From: Actinomycetes bacterium
GTDB taxonomy: Bacteria > Actinomycetota > CALGFH01
Assembly (NCBI GenBank): GCA_030152105.1
Contig: JASLIH010000170.1
Span: forward strand, 1 to 5,570
Length of the DNA stretch: 5,570 nucleotides
Direction of reading: 5' to 3'
The position numbers and the translations under genes are program-made. Under the pieces are notes generated by a model. The model was not told the origin of the DNA. It worked only from the letters and a program-made list of their open reading frames with translations, and made no database searches. Shown here piece by piece: positions 4,465 to 5,570 of the stretch. Position 1 is the first letter of the stretch. Every line of letters starts with the position of its first letter.

Positions 4465-5570
4465 AGCCCTGCCGCTTTGTAGAGGCGTCTGATCTCCTCG
4501 GGTCGCAAGGGGCGATACTCCCCCGGGGCCAGGCCGGTGAGGCGGATCGGCCCGACCGCGGTGCGCACCAGCCGGCGCACCGGGGCCCCGACCGCGTCCA
4601 GCAGCCGTCGCACCTCCCGGTTGCGCCCCTCGACCAGGACGACCTCGATCATGCGGCGGCGGCCGGACCCGGCGACCACCCTCACCCTGGTCGGCTTGGC
4701 GAGGCCGTCCTCCAGCTCGACCCCCTTGCGCAGGCGGCCGGGGGCGTCGGCCGGCAGCCGCTCGACCTCGGCCAGGTACTTCTTCTCGATCCCGTACCTG
4801 GCATGGGTGAGCCGGTACGCCAGCGGGCCGTCGTTGGTGAGGAGCAGCAACCCCTCGGTGTCCCGGTCGAGGCGTCCCACCGGGAAGACCCGCGGCTGCT
4901 CGGGAACCATCCCGACCACCGTCGGCCGGCCCTCGGGGTCCGCCGCCGTGCTCACCACGCCCGCCGGCTTGTTCAGCAGCCAGTACCGCCGCCGCTCGTC
5001 CAGCACCACCCGCGACCCGTCGACCTCGACCCGGTCGGTGACGGGATCAACCCGCCGGCCGAGGTCCTGCACCAGCTCACCACCGATCGACACCCTCCCG
5101 GCACGCACGAGCTCCTCCACCGCCCGCCTCGACCCCAGCCCCGCCCCACTCAACGCCTTGTTGAGCCGTAGCGCCTCTCCCCTCTCACCGGCAGCCCCCT
5201 CGGCGCCAGTCCCGCGACCACCCGCGGATCCGGCCGCGCTCGAAGCTCCCGACCGACCGTGCGCCGGTTCCCTCGAGGACCGGCCGGTTCGAGCCGAGGT
5301 CGGCTTGTTCGCCGCCCGCCCGGCCCGGGTCGATGTGGAGTCGCCCGTCGGTCGTCCGGCTCTGCTCGAGGTGGGAGTGCCCCCCGCACGTCCGGCCCGG
5401 TTGGAGGTGCGGTCGCCCGGAGGGCGTTGGGGCCGGGTCGAAGTGCGGTCGCCCGGGGGCCGTCCGGGTCGGCTTGACGTGGACGAGCCCTTCGAGGAGC
5501 GCCCGACCCCCTCCGGCGCCGTGGCACTACCAGATGGCCGGCCACCTGGCCGTTCGGGCCGGGCCGCACG
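4461..5570 (-). CDS. rluB: RluB-type 23S rRNA pseudouridine synthase with long repeat-rich N-terminal extension, 5' end beyond the window
   Basis: RsuA/RluB/RluE/RluF-family enzyme that isomerises a specific uridine of 23S rRNA to pseudouridine. Numbering from the window edge, the S4 RNA-binding domain starts near residue 134 (LRLNKALSGAGLGSRRAVEE) and is followed by the catalytic domain: LNKPAG at 199-204, GRLDRDTEG with catalytic D235, and EGRNREVRRL at 314-323. The frame is open from the stop at 4461 to the window edge, 369 residues, and the true start lies beyond 5570. A TTG at 5153 would give 230 residues but would cut the conserved first helix of the S4 domain and has no well-spaced binding site, so I reject it. 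The first ~133 residues are Arg/Gly/Ser/Thr/Pro-rich, probably disordered, and include six 12-residue repeats. From general knowledge, basic low-complexity extensions occur on this protein in other actinobacteria. Identity is secure; whether it corresponds to RluB rather than a close paralogue is inferred from gene order. Confidence 0.93.
   Translation of the reverse strand, partial: RAARPERPGGRPSGSATAPEGVGRSSKGSSTSSRPGRPPGDRTSTRPQRPPGDRTSNRAGRAGGTPTSSRAGRPTGDSTSTRAGRAANKPTSARTGRSSREPAHGRSGASSAAGSAGGRGTGAEGAAGERGEALRLNKALSGAGLGSRRAVEELVRAGRVSIGGELVQDLGRRVDPVTDRVEVDGSRVVLDERRRYWLLNKPAGVVSTAADPEGRPTVVGMVPEQPRVFPVGRLDRDTEGLLLLTNDGPLAYRLTHARYGIEKKYLAEVERLPADAPGRLRKGVELEDGLAKPTRVRVVAGSGRRRMIEVVLVEGRNREVRRLLDAVGAPVRRLVRTAVGPIRLTGLAPGEYRPLRPEEIRRLYKAAGL
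5250..5465 (-). repeat. Six 36-bp in-frame repeats encoding 12-residue units in the RluB extension
   Basis: Residues 36-107 of the visible rluB frame split cleanly into six 12-residue units, among them GRPPGDRTSTRP, QRPPGDRTSNRA, GRAGGTPTSSRA and GRPTGDSTSTRA, with a partial unit before them. The approximate consensus is G-R-x-x-G-D-x-T-S-x-R-A. At DNA level GTGCGGTCGCCCGG occurs at 5407-5420 and again at 5443-5456, exactly 36 bp apart. The period fits whole codons, so the tract can grow or shrink without a frameshift. It is basic and probably unstructured; nonspecific rRNA binding is a reasonable guess. Confidence 0.8.

Noticed and set aside
4461..5153. rluB as a complete 230-residue gene starting at the TTG at 5153
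   Set aside because: The preceding in-frame residues (GEALRLNKAL) are the conserved beginning of the S4 domain, and the frame stays open to the window edge.
5150..5569. Minus-strand open frame of 139 codons rich in Arg and Pro
   Set aside because: It is a different frame over the rluB N-terminal extension. The rluB frame continues directly into the S4 domain and has the 12-residue periodicity, so this one is the shadow.

Overview
The window is a very GC-rich (estimated above 70%, not counted exactly) piece of bacterial chromosome. All recognisable genes lie on the minus strand, so transcription runs from right to left. In that direction the order is rluB (5' end beyond the right edge), aroH, tyrA, cmk, plsC and der (3' end beyond the left edge). 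Base composition, GTG starts, tight spacing and this gene order fit an actinobacterium (Actinomycetota). The rluB / chorismate mutase / prephenate dehydrogenase / cytidylate kinase / acyltransferase / Der order is, from general knowledge, a conserved arrangement in that phylum. I cannot assign a genus.

Layout, right to left. 5570-4461: a 23S rRNA pseudouridine synthase with a long, low-complexity, repeat-bearing N-terminal extension that runs off the window. 4460-4389: a short AT-rich spacer with three 16-bp repeat units. 4388-3960: AroH-type chorismate mutase. 3907-2789: prephenate dehydrogenase with a C-terminal ACT domain. 2788-2514: a 275-bp gap, the largest non-coding stretch, holding a 77-bp perfect inverted copy of an internal tyrA segment, a short direct copy of the tyrA 3' end, a GC hairpin and a candidate cmk promoter. 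2513-1797: cytidylate kinase, with a textbook Shine-Dalgarno sequence and a GTG start. 1800-1015: a PlsC-type acyltransferase, coupled to cmk by an ATGA overlap. 998-1: the ribosome-assembly GTPase Der, 332 codons visible. The plsC/der junction is a second AT-rich island with the same 16-bp repeat family.

The genes are housekeeping ones. AroH and TyrA carry chorismate through prephenate to 4-hydroxyphenylpyruvate (tyrosine branch). Cmk supplies CDP/dCDP for nucleic acids and CDP-diacylglycerol-dependent lipids, and PlsC makes phosphatidic acid. RluB and Der act on the large ribosomal subunit. No mobile element, CRISPR array, tRNA or rRNA gene was seen. The parts not explained by gene content are (1) two AT-rich islands about 3.4 kb apart carrying one degenerate 16-bp tandem repeat family in opposite orientations, (2) the 77-bp inverted duplication of the tyrA substrate-motif region, and (3) the 12-residue repeats in the RluB extension.
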